The notes under the pieces were generated by a model that did not search any database, was not told the DNA's origin, and saw only the letters and a list, made by a program, of their open reading frames with translations. This document shows positions 21,442-32,436 of a stretch of 49,778 nt of DNA, one piece after another; position 1 is the first letter of the stretch; each line of letters opens with the position of its first letter. Location: NCBI GenBank assembly GCA_947166445.1, contig CAMVED010000008.1, positions 1 through 49,778 of the forward strand. Reading direction: 5' to 3'. Source of the stretch: an uncultured Mycoplasmatota bacterium (GTDB lineage Bacteria > Bacillota_I > Bacilli_A > RF39 > UBA660). The translations under genes were made by a program, and so were the position numbers.

Positions 21442-22164
21442 TTAGTCTATTTCCATATTATGATACACATCAGACACGTCATCTAGTTCTTCAAGTGCAT
21501 CAATAAGTCCCATTATTTTAGTAGTTTTATCTTCATCTAGAGAAATATAATTTGAAGGAATAAATCTAACCTCATTCATAATAAAATCTGTTACTCCAAA
21601 AGTTTCCAAAGCTTTATTCATTTTTACAAAATCTTCAGGTGTAGTAGATATCTCATAAGAATCATCGTTAGTAGTAAAGTCAAGTGCATCATTTTCAAGA
21701 GCTACTGTCATTATATCATCTTCATTATATGAATTAGGTACAACAATAATACCTTTTCTTTCAAACATATAACTAACTGATCCATCCGTACCTAAATTTC
21801 CACCACGTTTAGTAAATGTACTTCTTACCATTGATGCTGTTCTATTTCTATTATCTGTTAAACAGTCGACCATTATTGCTACACCATTTGGTCCATAACC
21901 TTCATAACGAACAAATTCGTAATCTTCTCCTCCTGAACTTTTAGTAGCTTTATCTATAGCAGAAGCTATTCTATCTTTTGGCATGTTAGCAGCTTTTGCT
22001 TTATCTACAACCATACGAAGTGATGGATTATTATCAATATTACCATCAGTTCCCTTAGCAGCAACATAAATTTCCTTAGCAAGTTTTTGAAAAGCCTTTC
22101 CTCTTTCAGCATCTATTAATCCTTTTTTACGTTTAATGGTAGCCCATTTAGAATGTCCACTCAT
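21442..22164 (-). CDS. YebC/PmpR family DNA-binding regulatory protein
   Basis: MSGHSKWATIKRKKGLIDAERGKAF...GGNLGTDGSVSYMFERKG. Confidence 0.95.
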   Translation of the reverse strand: MSGHSKWATIKRKKGLIDAERGKAFQKLAKEIYVAAKGTDGNIDNNPSLRMVVDKAKAANMPKDRIASAIDKATKSSGGEDYEFVRYEGYGPNGVAIMVDCLTDNRNRTASMVRSTFTKRGGNLGTDGSVSYMFERKGIIVVPNSYNEDDIMTVALENDALDFTTNDDSYEISTTPEDFVKMNKALETFGVTDFIMNEVRFIPSNYISLDEDKTTKIMGLIDALEELDDVSDVYHNMEID

Positions 22165-22227
22165 TTTTCTCACCTCAAAAAAATTATACTATAAATATCA
22201 AAAAAAAGAAACACAGTAGTTTCTTTT

Positions 22228-23946
22228 TTATTTATCTTCTTTATATAAATGAAGCATTTTTTTATAAATATCAGGCTCAATTATATTTATTGCCGCAATA
22301 GCAGTCTCTAAAGATTTCTTATAATTGCCTTTCATAAATAGTTGCCCTGCTACATCTAAACCTTGTTCAATATCCTTATCAATAGGTTTGTATCTATTGC
22401 CATACATAATAGCCATTTCACACAGTTTAGCGGTCTTTACCATCTCATTTGTTGTACCATATAATTTAAGTGATAAATCACGAGCTGTGTCTACCCTTAT
22501 ATTTAATGTCTTAATAGTAATAGGACTTTTTTCTAATTCTTTTACTATTTCTTCAATAGCATCATTTGCTTCACTAAGTTCTACAAAGTAACTGTTTGAG
22601 ATAATTGGAAGTGGATTATGTCTAATCTTAGCTCTACATTTCTTTAAAAGTTCTGTCACTTCATCAAGTTGTTCTCTTGCCCTCATTTCATCATCATGCA
22701 TACTTCCAAGAGATTTTAAACAGACATTAAGATCATCTTCAACTTTTCCAAAACCACTTGATAAATGCATTATTTTATCCTTAAGCTTTGAATATGGAAA
22801 TGCTTTGTTTTTCAAATCTCCAATTATATCATTAAAACTATTATTTATTTTAAATAACTCTTTATTTATTTGCTCAAGATCTGCCAAATCTTCAGAATCT
22901 AAATTATACATACTCTTGATATCATCAAGTTGATTATATATATCCGTAACAATACGATTAACTTTTTGAAGTTTAACTTTAAATCCTTTAGCAGTCTCAT
23001 CAAATAACTTCTTACTTTTCTTTTCTATTTCAAAATCAGTAAATAAATTATCTAGATAATCAAGAAAAGTCTTAAGTTCGAACATACTATCTTCCAAATT
23101 AAGAATTTTTATTCTAGTTTTAATATCATTAACTTTATTTTCTATTTGTTCAAGATTATAAGGAACTTTCATATGTTCAAGAGGATAATCTTTAGCCACT
23201 AATTTATCATAAGTATCACGTACCTCTTTTATTCTATTGGGAATTATCTTATCAGTAAGAAGCAAAAGATCAGGAAGTTCTTCAACCACTACTCCCATAT
23301 GAGCAATCATTTCATCAAGTACTTTTACAAGCCCTACAACCTCTTCATACTCGTTTTGTTCCATTACTACTTCAAAGTCTGTAAATTTCTTTTCAATATT
23401 TTCAAATTGAAGTTCAATATTATTGATAACATCACCATATGCAGATCTATTGTTATCAAGAGTTCTTTCAAGTTCTCTAAATCTTGATTTTAATTTAGTT
23501 ACAATAGCACGATTTCTCTCTTCACTCATAGTAACTTCTCGAATCTCATCAAGCAAATTATCTGTGCTAACACGAAGTTTATATATTTCCATTTCTAAAT
23601 TAACTACAGATGTGCGGGCTTCTTTGTAATCATTTTCCTCAAGTAAATTATCTACTTCTAGAAGTTTGTCAGTAATTTCACTATATCTTTCATTTTTAAT
23701 TAATTCATATCTTTTCTTCCAGTCTTTATATTTATTTTCAAGTTCAGAATTATTTATAATAACCTTTACTTTATCAAGTTCAGTCATGACTGGAGTAGCT
23801 ACAATTAAATTACGTTGTCTTTCTAATTCTTCAAGTTTTTCGCGTAATTGCTTGCGTTGTTTACGTTTTATTACAATAAAACCAACAAGGCACATTACTA
23901 TAATAATTATTACTATTCCTATAATATATAACTTCTTAATGTCCAT
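22228..23946 (-). CDS. ezrA: Septation ring formation regulator EzrA
   Basis: Single N-terminal TM followed by long spectrin-like coiled coil with LEKKYKDWKKRYE-type start typical of EzrA. Confidence 0.85.
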   Translation of the reverse strand: MDIKKLYIIGIVIIIIVMCLVGFIVIKRKQRKQLREKLEELERQRNLIVATPVMTELDKVKVIINNSELENKYKDWKKRYELIKNERYSEITDKLLEVDNLLEENDYKEARTSVVNLEMEIYKLRVSTDNLLDEIREVTMSEERNRAIVTKLKSRFRELERTLDNNRSAYGDVINNIELQFENIEKKFTDFEVVMEQNEYEEVVGLVKVLDEMIAHMGVVVEELPDLLLLTDKIIPNRIKEVRDTYDKLVAKDYPLEHMKVPYNLEQIENKVNDIKTRIKILNLEDSMFELKTFLDYLDNLFTDFEIEKKSKKLFDETAKGFKVKLQKVNRIVTDIYNQLDDIKSMYNLDSEDLADLEQINKELFKINNSFNDIIGDLKNKAFPYSKLKDKIMHLSSGFGKVEDDLNVCLKSLGSMHDDEMRAREQLDEVTELLKKCRAKIRHNPLPIISNSYFVELSEANDAIEEIVKELEKSPITIKTLNIRVDTARDLSLKLYGTTNEMVKTAKLCEMAIMYGNRYKPIDKDIEQGLDVAGQLFMKGNYKKSLETAIAAINIIEPDIYKKMLHLYKEDK

Positions 23947-24055
23947 AGAACCACCTACTATAACAATTTTATCATAAAAACAATTCCAAATAAAGAATAA
24001 AAGTTAACTTTACAAAAAAAAGATACTATTTTACATAGTATCCCTTTATCATTTA

Positions 24056-25870
24056 TTATTGTAATCTAAATGATTTATAATTACTCCATGGACCGTATAC
24101 TTTTGTACCATTTGATAATCTATACGCTCTAACTTTGTAATAATATGTTTTATTAGCTTTTGTATCCAATTTATAACCAATATATTTATTATTAACTGTT
24201 TTTACAACACTATAATTTCTTGTTTTATATACAGATCTTGCTATTTGATATCCTGAAGCACCATCTACTGTTTTCCATTTTACTTGTACCTTAAAATCAT
24301 CATATTTTGTTATTGTTGGTAAATTCATTTTCTTTAAAGTATATATATTAATTAATTTATATTTAGTACTTTCAATATTTTTTACTTTTCCATCAGTACC
24401 ATAGAATCTTAGCAAAGGAACTATTTTGAAGTTGTATTTTACACCTGGTTCTAGATCTGTTTTTGTATAGTATGATTTTAAAGTCCATGTAATTTTTTTC
24501 CAAGTACTTTCTGTTGATTTTTTATAGTAAATGTAACAACCATCAAAATAATTATTATTACTATTATTGTCTCTTGTCCATGAAACTTTTACTGCATTAT
24601 ATTTATCAAGCTTTGCAGCAATTGTTTTTGGTACTGCAGCATATATTACTTTTGTAGTTGTTTTAACAGTTACTGGATATGCTGGCATTATAAATTTGTG
24701 TGTTTTTTTATCATAACCAACCTCTTCAGTTATATCTGAATTATCAGAAGTTTTTAATATTTGTACTTTATCTATTGCATAAGCGTAAGCAAACCAATTG
24801 TCTACTAAAACAGGTTCTCCTTCAAATGCCTCATTTGGCATACCTATTGATGCAGTAGTTGGTTTATTAGTAATCTTATATGTATCAAAATCACCCATTT
24901 TAACAAATGAATAATAAGTGTCAAAGTCTGAATTACTTAATACTTCCGAATTTGTTCCATCAGGTTCAAAACTTCCCATTATTTTTTTGTCATAATTATC
25001 TAAATTCACTCCCCCAGAAAGAGCAGCTGAACTAGCTGATATTGTTATATTACCATCATTTATCCATAATGAACCCCAATCATCATCTCCTCCATCAATA
25101 GTTTCAATACCAGTTTTTACACCCGAAATATTAATATTGGTATCACCATTAATTTCCATTTTTAATGCAAATATACCATGGTTTTCATAACCATCAGGTG
25201 TTGTTGTTGTATTATTAATAATTATTGTAGAGTTATTAATATGTAAGTTTGTAGAATAAAAAGACATACAACCATTTGTTATAGATATATTAGCATTATT
25301 AATTTCTGCATTTGAGAATAAACTATTATCATTTGCGTAATCACCATTTGCCTCTATAGAAGACAAACCTTCACCAGAATTTATATTAATAGTAGCATCG
25401 TTAATTGTTAGATTTCCTACTTCTATGGTTCTGTCATTATCACCATCACTAGTATGCAAATTTATATTTAATGTACCAGTACCTTCTATATCAAGATTTG
25501 CTTCCATGAAAATGGCATAATATTTCGAATTTATTGTATTAATACCATTTAAGACAAGTTTAATATCCCTATAAACAACGTTATGAGAACTATCATAAAT
25601 AGGATTGTGTTCTTCATAGCCAATTCCTGTATCTCCATAATAATTACCAGAATCATAATTAACATCGATAGTTGCGTTATTAAGTGTTAAAGTTTTAGTA
25701 GAATTATCAAATGTAGCAGTACCGCTTCCACAATTTATTATTGTTTTTTCACTTGTAAATTCTTCTCCATTTACCCATAAACCATAACTTTCTGCTGCTT
25801 TTACATTATTTATTCCAACAAATCCTATTAGCATTATTGTTAGCATAAATAATAGATTTTTTATTTTCAT
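24056..25870 (-). CDS. Secreted surface protein: beta-helix/carbohydrate-binding-like region plus fibronectin type III-like domains
   Basis: Signal peptide MKIKNLLFMLTIMLIGFVGINNVKAA after AAGGAGG; WVNGEEFTSEKTIINCGSGTATFDNSTKTLTLNNATI; two C-terminal Fn3-like repeats; no sorting signal. Confidence 0.8.
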   Translation of the reverse strand: MKIKNLLFMLTIMLIGFVGINNVKAAESYGLWVNGEEFTSEKTIINCGSGTATFDNSTKTLTLNNATIDVNYDSGNYYGDTGIGYEEHNPIYDSSHNVVYRDIKLVLNGINTINSKYYAIFMEANLDIEGTGTLNINLHTSDGDNDRTIEVGNLTINDATININSGEGLSSIEANGDYANDNSLFSNAEINNANISITNGCMSFYSTNLHINNSTIIINNTTTTPDGYENHGIFALKMEINGDTNINISGVKTGIETIDGGDDDWGSLWINDGNITISASSAALSGGVNLDNYDKKIMGSFEPDGTNSEVLSNSDFDTYYSFVKMGDFDTYKITNKPTTASIGMPNEAFEGEPVLVDNWFAYAYAIDKVQILKTSDNSDITEEVGYDKKTHKFIMPAYPVTVKTTTKVIYAAVPKTIAAKLDKYNAVKVSWTRDNNSNNNYFDGCYIYYKKSTESTWKKITWTLKSYYTKTDLEPGVKYNFKIVPLLRFYGTDGKVKNIESTKYKLINIYTLKKMNLPTITKYDDFKVQVKWKTVDGASGYQIARSVYKTRNYSVVKTVNNKYIGYKLDTKANKTYYYKVRAYRLSNGTKVYGPWSNYKSFRLQ

Positions 25871-25953
25871 TTTTTTACCTCCTTTTTTATTATTCTTTCT
25901 TTTCACTATATTGTTTCTACCTCCTATTCTATATATTAACAATATACACTTTT

Positions 25954-25982
25954 AATATATAACAGACCCCCCTCTGTGTCAA
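25954..25982 (-). promoter_or_regulatory. Promoter TTGACA-17-TATATT with palindromic operator ACAGACCCCCCTCTGT in the spacer
   Basis: -35 at 25977-25982, -10 at 25954-25959 (minus strand); 16-bp palindrome 25962-25977. Confidence 0.65.
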
Positions 25983-26038
25983 CATTTCTTTATTAACATT
26001 TTTATTGATTTACGCTTTTTTACAAAAGAAAGAATGCT

Positions 26039-28156
26039 TTACATAGCATCCTTTCTAGAAAAGTTTAATCTTCCTTTATTATCAGTACCAATGAACTTAA
26101 CCACTATTTCGTCTCCTACTTTTACAACATCTTCTGTCTTTTCAACACGTTCTTTTGCAAGTTTTGAAATATGTACTAATCCTTCACAACCAGGCCATAC
26201 TTCAACGAAACATCCAAAGCTTTCTACTTTTACTACTTTTGCGTTGTATACTTCTCCAACTTCTACTTCACGAACAACATCTTCAATTAATTTCATAGCT
26301 TTATCAATTACATCGTAATCAGTATGGTATAGAATTACTCTACCATCATCTTCAATATCAATCTTAACAGCGTTTTTATCATTTACACTTACTACGTTAC
26401 TTGCTTCTTGAATAATTCTAGTAATAACTTCTCCGCCACGTCCAATAACATCTTTGATCTTTTCTTCTTTAATTTTCATTTGTTTAATTTTTGGAGCATA
26501 AGGAGATAATTCTTTACGTGGTTCAGATATAGCACTACTCATGTTTTCAAGAATTTCAAATCTTGCTTTTTTAGCTTGTTGTAAAGCTTCTCCAAGTATT
26601 TCTTTAGTAATACCTTTAATTTTTATATCCATTTGAAGAGCACATATACCATTTTTAGTACCTGCTACTTTAAAGTCCATATCTCCGAAATGGTCTTCTG
26701 CACCTTGAATATCTGTAAGAATTGTATACTTATCACCTTTAGTAATTAATCCCATAGCAATACCAGCAACCATATCTTTAATTGGAACACCTGCAGCCAT
26801 TAAACTCATACATCCTGCGCAAATAGAAGCTTGTGAAGATGAACCATTACTTTCAAGCACTTCAGATACTACTCTTATTGTATAAGGAAATTCTTCTTCA
26901 CTAGGTATAACTCTAGCAAGCGCTTTTTCACCAAGTGCACCATGTCCAATTTCCCTTCTACCTGGAGCACCATATCTACCTGTTTCTCCAACACTAAATT
27001 GTGGAAAATTATAGTGATGCATAAATCTTTTACCTTCTTCATCAGAAAGTCCATCAAGAATTTGATATTCGTTAATTGATCCAAGTGTAGTTACGCTAAG
27101 AACTTGAGTTTGACCTCTTGTAAACATTGCAGATCCATGTGTACGAGGAAGTAAATCAATTTCTGAAGACAAAGGTCTTATTTCATCAATTGCTCTTCCA
27201 TCAGGTCTTATATGTTCTTCTGTAATAAGTCTTCTTATTTCTTCATATTCGATAGCTTCAAGCACTTCATTTACTTGATTAATAACACCATCTAAATCAT
27301 CAGAATCTTTATACATTTCTCTAAATGTTTCACGAACTTCTTCTTTAAGTTCATCAATTTTTTCTTGACGTTCTAATTTTCCTTCAATTTGAATGGCATT
27401 AACCATTTTTACAGTAATAATATCTCTTACTTTAGAATTTATTTCCTCATCTACTTTAATAATTGGATAATCTTTTTTAGGCTTACCAATTTCTTCTACT
27501 ATTTTTTCTTCAAAAGCAATAAGTTCCTTTATAGCTTCATGACCAAACATCAAAGCATCTAACATATCTTCCTCACTGGCTTCTGCAGCACTTGATTCAA
27601 CCATATTAATTGCATCTTTTGTACCAGCAACAGTAAGATATATATCACTTTTTTCTTGTTCTTCTACAGTAGGATTTATTACAAATTCTCCATCAACTCT
27701 ACCAACAACAACTGATGCAATTGGACCTTCGAATGGTAAATCACTTATAGAAAGTGCAAGTGAAGATCCAAATAAAGCAGTCATTTCAGGACTATTATCT
27801 GTATCAACTGAAAGTACAGTATTTACTATTTGCACCTCATTTTTAAAACCTTCAGGGAAAAGTGGTCTAATAGGTCTATCAATTAATCTTGCAGCAAGTG
27901 TTGCATTTTCCGTAGGTCTTCCTTCTCTTTTAATAAATCCTCCAGGAATTTTACCAACAGAATATTGTTTTTCTTGATATAAAACCATAAGTGGAAAGAA
28001 ATCTCCTGTAGTTGGTTCTTTCTTATTAGTAACTGCAGATAACACTACTGTATCTCCATATCTAACTAAACAAGAACTTGAAGCTTGCTTAGCCATTTTC
28101 CCTATTTCAACTGTTATAGGTCTTCCTCTAAACTCAAAATTATACGTTTTTTCCAT
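26039..28156 (-). CDS. pnp: Polyribonucleotide nucleotidyltransferase
   Basis: [32 protein letters not shown] (VIGRGGEVI) and S1 domains. Confidence 0.97.
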   Translation of the reverse strand: MEKTYNFEFRGRPITVEIGKMAKQASSSCLVRYGDTVVLSAVTNKKEPTTGDFFPLMVLYQEKQYSVGKIPGGFIKREGRPTENATLAARLIDRPIRPLFPEGFKNEVQIVNTVLSVDTDNSPEMTALFGSSLALSISDLPFEGPIASVVVGRVDGEFVINPTVEEQEKSDIYLTVAGTKDAINMVESSAAEASEEDMLDALMFGHEAIKELIAFEEKIVEEIGKPKKDYPIIKVDEEINSKVRDIITVKMVNAIQIEGKLERQEKIDELKEEVRETFREMYKDSDDLDGVINQVNEVLEAIEYEEIRRLITEEHIRPDGRAIDEIRPLSSEIDLLPRTHGSAMFTRGQTQVLSVTTLGSINEYQILDGLSDEEGKRFMHHYNFPQFSVGETGRYGAPGRREIGHGALGEKALARVIPSEEEFPYTIRVVSEVLESNGSSSQASICAGCMSLMAAGVPIKDMVAGIAMGLITKGDKYTILTDIQGAEDHFGDMDFKVAGTKNGICALQMDIKIKGITKEILGEALQQAKKARFEILENMSSAISEPRKELSPYAPKIKQMKIKEEKIKDVIGRGGEVITRIIQEASNVVSVNDKNAVKIDIEDDGRVILYHTDYDVIDKAMKLIEDVVREVEVGEVYNAKVVKVESFGCFVEVWPGCEGLVHISKLAKERVEKTEDVVKVGDEIVVKFIGTDNKGRLNFSRKDAM

Positions 28157-28174
28157 TTTTACTTCATTCCTTTC

Positions 28175-28696
28175 TTATCTATTTCTAGATTTAGTACGGT
28201 TTTTCATATTTAAATCTAAGCTTTCGCTTACATCACTCAAAAATCTTTTCATGTTTTCAGGTGTCTCTTCATTGTACTCTTTCATAACTTTATCGATTAT
28301 AATAAAAGCATCCTCTCCAAGTTCTTTTATTAGTTTTAGTAAAATTTCATAAGTTATTCTTCTGTTCTTTATTTTTGTCATATTATAATTATCTTTAAAT
28401 TCTTTTAAATAAATAGCAATTTCTTCTTTACTAAGTTTTAATTTATTAGTAAAGTTATTAAAGCTAAATAAAGTATCCATATCAATATAAAGGTCTCCTA
28501 CTTCTCTACCTGAAGAAAAATAGTTAACTCCAGTTTTAATATCCTTAAAACAAGCAGTATAATAATCGCTTTCATTTTCTACTACTATCCATTTTAAAAA
28601 CCTTTTAGAAATAACCATTTCATCACTATAATACTCTATTCCAGATACAATAAAAAGTCCAACAATATATAATTTATCAGTTTGTATTTTTTGCAT
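28175..28696 (-). CDS. Hypothetical protein
   Basis: 173-aa ORF between pnp and rpsO; no family recognised. Confidence 0.6.
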   Translation of the reverse strand: MQKIQTDKLYIVGLFIVSGIEYYSDEMVISKRFLKWIVVENESDYYTACFKDIKTGVNYFSSGREVGDLYIDMDTLFSFNNFTNKLKLSKEEIAIYLKEFKDNYNMTKIKNRRITYEILLKLIKELGEDAFIIIDKVMKEYNEETPENMKRFLSDVSESLDLNMKNRTKSRNR

Positions 28697-28742
28697 AAAG
28701 CCCCCATAGAAAATAAAAAGACACTAAAAAATAAGCGCCTAT

Positions 28743-29012
28743 CTATTTTCTTAAACCTAATTTTTTTACAACTTCACGATATCTAGTAACATCTTTATTT
28801 TTTAAATAATTAAGTAAACTTCTTTGTTGACCAACTTTTTTAAGCATTCCTCTTCTTGAATGAAAATCATGCTTGTGTTCTTTTAGATGTTCTGTTAAAG
28901 CCTTGATTTCTTCAGTAAGAATTGCTATTTGAACTTCTGTACTACCAGTATTTTTTTCATCTTTAGCAAATTTCTTAACAATTTCAGCTTTTTTTTCTTT
29001 TGTTAAAGCCAT
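28743..29012 (-). CDS. rpsO: 30S ribosomal protein S15
   Basis: [10 protein letters not shown]-like [48 protein letters not shown]. Confidence 0.97.
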   Translation of the reverse strand: MALTKEKKAEIVKKFAKDEKNTGSTEVQIAILTEEIKALTEHLKEHKHDFHSRRGMLKKVGQQRSLLNYLKNKDVTRYREVVKKLGLRK

Positions 29013-29021
29013 AATTTACCT

Positions 29022-29100
29022 CCTTTATATATCATTCACCGAAACCAAGATGAATAAGGATTTCGTTCATCTGAGTAACGGAAGCAATAATAATATACTA
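29022..29100 (-). promoter_or_regulatory. Candidate rpsO 5' leader (autoregulatory structure)
   Basis: Minus strand GATGAA-CGAAATCCTTA-TTCATC hairpin whose loop CGAAA can pair with downstream TTTCG, directly upstream of AAAGGAGGTAAATT-ATG. Confidence 0.5.
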
Positions 29101-29193
29101 TAATTTATGTAAAAAAGCAAGTAAAATTATAATTTTATTTGACATGATAAAATCAAAACACTATAATATCTCTTACATAAGGAGAAAAATAAT

Positions 29194-29505
29194 ATGCAAG
29201 AAAAAGAAAAAGTAAAAAATATTTCAAAAGCAGGATTATTCATTACTAATACAGTTGAAACTTTTGCTTTTAAAACAGCAGAAATTATAGGACTATTAAC
29301 AATACAGATTAGTGCATTGGATTTAGGGCTTGACGGAAACATAGACATTTTTTATAACAATCCAACAAAATACACAGCAGCATTATTATCCCCTATAGCA
29401 GTTGGATATCTAATCAAAAAAATTGATCCTAATAACGAAACCGCTAAAGAAATAGATGAAATAATTGAAGATTTTAAACCCAAAGCCAAAATAAGAAAAA
29501 AATAA
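29194..29505 (+). CDS. Hypothetical small protein
   Basis: 103-aa ORF with AAGGAGAAA Shine-Dalgarno and GACAATGTC-TTATTTTTT terminator after it. Confidence 0.6.
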   Translation: MQEKEKVKNISKAGLFITNTVETFAFKTAEIIGLLTIQISALDLGLDGNIDIFYNNPTKYTAALLSPIAVGYLIKKIDPNNETAKEIDEIIEDFKPKAKIRKK

Positions 29506-29514
29506 GACAATGTC

Positions 29515-31293
29515 TTATTTTTTTTGTTCTTTACTACCAATTACTTTATCTTTTAATTTTTCTTCAGTTTCTAAAACAGTATAAGCAACTTTACCCACTA
29601 AAGTTTTAGGAAGTTCTTTTCTAAATTCAAATATTCTAGGCATAGAATACTTAGCAATATTCTTTTCACAATACTCTTTTATTTCTTCTTCAACTTCATC
29701 AGTAAGTTTTACCTCTTTTTTTAGTACAATAAAAGCTTTAGCTATTTGACCACGATATTTATCAGGTACTCCAATTACAGTAGAACTTGATACATATTCA
29801 TGTTTATTAATAACAGTTTCTATATACGATGGATAAATATTATATCCAGAAGAAATAATAATCCTCTTTAAACGGGATTTAAAATAAACGAATCCATCTT
29901 TATCCATACAACCAATATCACCAGTATGAAGCCAAATTTTACCATCACTATGCTTTTTTAAAGTATTATTTGTTTCTTCTTCTTCGTTAATATATCTTTG
30001 CATCACGCTAGGACCATATATACATATTTCTCCATCTTCCATAGGTTTAACTTCTTTAGTAGTACCTATTTTAACAATCTTATAAATGTTATCAGGAAAA
30101 GGTATACCAATAGACCCCTTTCTATGCATTCCCGTAGGAGAAAGACATGTAGCAGCACATGCTTCAGTAAGACCATATCCTATTCTAACCCTAGCTTTAG
30201 AGCCATACTTTTCAAACATATCATTGTATTTATTATAATTTTCTTCATCCATTATATCTCCACCAGATACAATACAATTAATTGAAGCAAAATCATCTTT
30301 TTTAAAACTAGAACTATTATATAAAGCTTCAAATAAAGTAGGAACACCCACAAAAAAGGTAGGTTTTGTTTTTCTAATTAAATTTATAAGTGTTTTAGCC
30401 TTAAAAGTAGGAACAAGTATGCAAGTCATACCAATATGAAGTGGAGCATGAATACAAACACCAAGACCAAATCCATGAAAGATTGGCATAATAGAAAGAA
30501 TAGAATCACCTGCTTTAGATGGGTCACACATAAAATGAGCTCCATGAGCAAGAGCATTAAAATTCAAATTAGAAAGCATAATTCCTTTTGGAGTGCCACT
30601 TGTACCACCACTATAAAGAATAACTGCAGTATCGGTTTTTTTTCTGACAACACTATACTCTTCATAATAGGAACTACCCTTTTTAATAAATTTTTTATAA
30701 GAAATGACTTCTCTATTTTTAAATGCTCTTAAAAATACTTGTCTTATTTTCTTTACTGCCTTTGTTACATCTGTTTTAAATATATTATACATAAACTTTT
30801 TCAAACCTTTTAAGTCATCACCTGCAGAAGAAACAATTATTTTAGTAACACTCGTATTATTAATTATGTTAATTACTTTTTTATAATCTATATCTATTGT
30901 TAAAATATATTTAGATTTTGTCTTATTTAAAAATAGTTCAATCTCTTTTTCACTGGAAAGTGGATGAATCATATTCGATATAGCACCAACCATATTAACA
31001 GCATAAAACATGTATAAAGCAGTTGGAGTATTAGGCATACAAATACTAACAACATCACCTTCAGAAACTCCCAAACTCTTAAGAGATTTTGCACATTCAA
31101 TTATTCTATCCATAAGTTCCTTATAAGTAATCTTGTTATTATAGTATTCAAGTGCATAGTTATTCGGATATTTTAAGGCTGTTTGCATAACAACATCAAC
31201 CATAGATCCATCGGGATATTCGATAGATTTAGGGACATTTTTGTAAAAAGATAACCATGGATATTCTTCTTTATTTAACTTCAATTTTTTCAT
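29515..31293 (-). CDS. AMP-dependent synthetase/ligase (fatty acyl-CoA ligase-like)
   Basis: LYSGGTSGTPKGIMLSN, RIGYGLTEACAATCLSP, LHTGDIGCMDKDGFVYFKSRLKRIIISSGYNIYP. Confidence 0.92.
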   Translation of the reverse strand: MKKLKLNKEEYPWLSFYKNVPKSIEYPDGSMVDVVMQTALKYPNNYALEYYNNKITYKELMDRIIECAKSLKSLGVSEGDVVSICMPNTPTALYMFYAVNMVGAISNMIHPLSSEKEIELFLNKTKSKYILTIDIDYKKVINIINNTSVTKIIVSSAGDDLKGLKKFMYNIFKTDVTKAVKKIRQVFLRAFKNREVISYKKFIKKGSSYYEEYSVVRKKTDTAVILYSGGTSGTPKGIMLSNLNFNALAHGAHFMCDPSKAGDSILSIMPIFHGFGLGVCIHAPLHIGMTCILVPTFKAKTLINLIRKTKPTFFVGVPTLFEALYNSSSFKKDDFASINCIVSGGDIMDEENYNKYNDMFEKYGSKARVRIGYGLTEACAATCLSPTGMHRKGSIGIPFPDNIYKIVKIGTTKEVKPMEDGEICIYGPSVMQRYINEEEETNNTLKKHSDGKIWLHTGDIGCMDKDGFVYFKSRLKRIIISSGYNIYPSYIETVINKHEYVSSSTVIGVPDKYRGQIAKAFIVLKKEVKLTDEVEEEIKEYCEKNIAKYSMPRIFEFRKELPKTLVGKVAYTVLETEEKLKDKVIGSKEQKK

Positions 31294-32134
31294 TTGCATT
31301 TCCTTCAAGTAATTTTGGATTATTTAATAAATATTGTAAAAGTTGCATTGATTTTATCATATAAAAACCATCAGCAATACCTTCATCAAGTGTTAAACCA
31401 AAATCACAAAAATCTCGTATTTCCTTAGTTCCATCTTCTTTTATTATTTCTTTCTTATATATTTTACCCATAGTTGCCATTATAGAATTAGAGCCAAAAT
31501 CAGTAATATTATGATAAATACCGCCTTGGCAACCAATAGAACCTATATTTGAAAGGATAACAGTACTATAGTATAAAAGTTCTTCTGTTAAAGATTTAGG
31601 TAACAAATCATGCCTATCTAAAAATTTAAAAACTCCTACTATCGATCTTCTTAAAACTTTAGGCATATGTCCTACAGTAGAAACTAGTTTATCACCACCA
31701 GTTTGTGAACTAGTTCTAGCACTCTTAACATTACCAGATATTTTTTTACTAAGTGTAAATATATTATCATCTTCAGCTACTTTTAAAAGTTGCATTAATT
31801 CTTCAGCAGTATCATTAAACTCAGTCTTAGCAACAAAAGATAAAACAACATCATTTCTTTGATAAAACTTACCATTAACTATAAATATATTAAGTTGTGG
31901 TCTATTATATATAACTTTAGCAATAGCAGTTGCAAAAATATGAAAATATGTTAAATGAATATCACTTTTTTTACCAAATTTTTCTTTGTATTTAATTGCT
32001 TCTGTTACATCTACTGGATAATCAATATATACCTCTCTATCTGCTCTTCTTTTCTTTATATCAGTCATAACATACATCATACCGTTTAAGTCTTTTAATT
32101 TTTTTCCATCTCTACGATCTCCAAACTTTTTCAT
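31271..32134 (-). CDS. CAT/2-oxoacid dehydrogenase E2-like acyltransferase-fold protein
   Basis: C-terminal DFGLTLDEGIADGFYMIKSMQLLQYLLNNP resembles the E2/CAT HxxxDG region; overlaps the ligase gene by 23 nt. Confidence 0.7.
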   Translation of the reverse strand: MKKFGDRRDGKKLKDLNGMMYVMTDIKKRRADREVYIDYPVDVTEAIKYKEKFGKKSDIHLTYFHIFATAIAKVIYNRPQLNIFIVNGKFYQRNDVVLSFVAKTEFNDTAEELMQLLKVAEDDNIFTLSKKISGNVKSARTSSQTGGDKLVSTVGHMPKVLRRSIVGVFKFLDRHDLLPKSLTEELLYYSTVILSNIGSIGCQGGIYHNITDFGSNSIMATMGKIYKKEIIKEDGTKEIRDFCDFGLTLDEGIADGFYMIKSMQLLQYLLNNPKLLEGNANEKIEVK

Positions 32135-32358
32135 AAAATACCTACTTTCTTAAAATCTCTAAATAAATTATAACATAAACAATAAAAAAACACTAGAAAA
32201 AGATATCCAGTGGATTTACCAAAAACTACCAATGTAAAATTAATGTAAAATATCTTTATTGTTGGTTCTATTTATTATACAATTTAACAGATACGTTTGG
32301 AAATCAGATGTTTTCCTTTTCTTTTTCTGGGGGTTATAAAGAAAAGGTGGTGATACTT

Positions 32359-32436
32359 ATGACTAAAAGAGAAAAATCTCTATTTATCATAATATTGCTA
32401 TTATTTTTTATAGTAATAACTTTATTATACAAATAA
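32359..32436 (+). CDS. Candidate type I toxin peptide MTKREKSLFIIILLLFFIVITLLYK
   Basis: ATG 8 nt after AAAAGGTGGTGAT; one TM helix, charged ends; absent from the ORF track because of size. Confidence 0.65.
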   Translation: MTKREKSLFIIILLLFFIVITLLYK

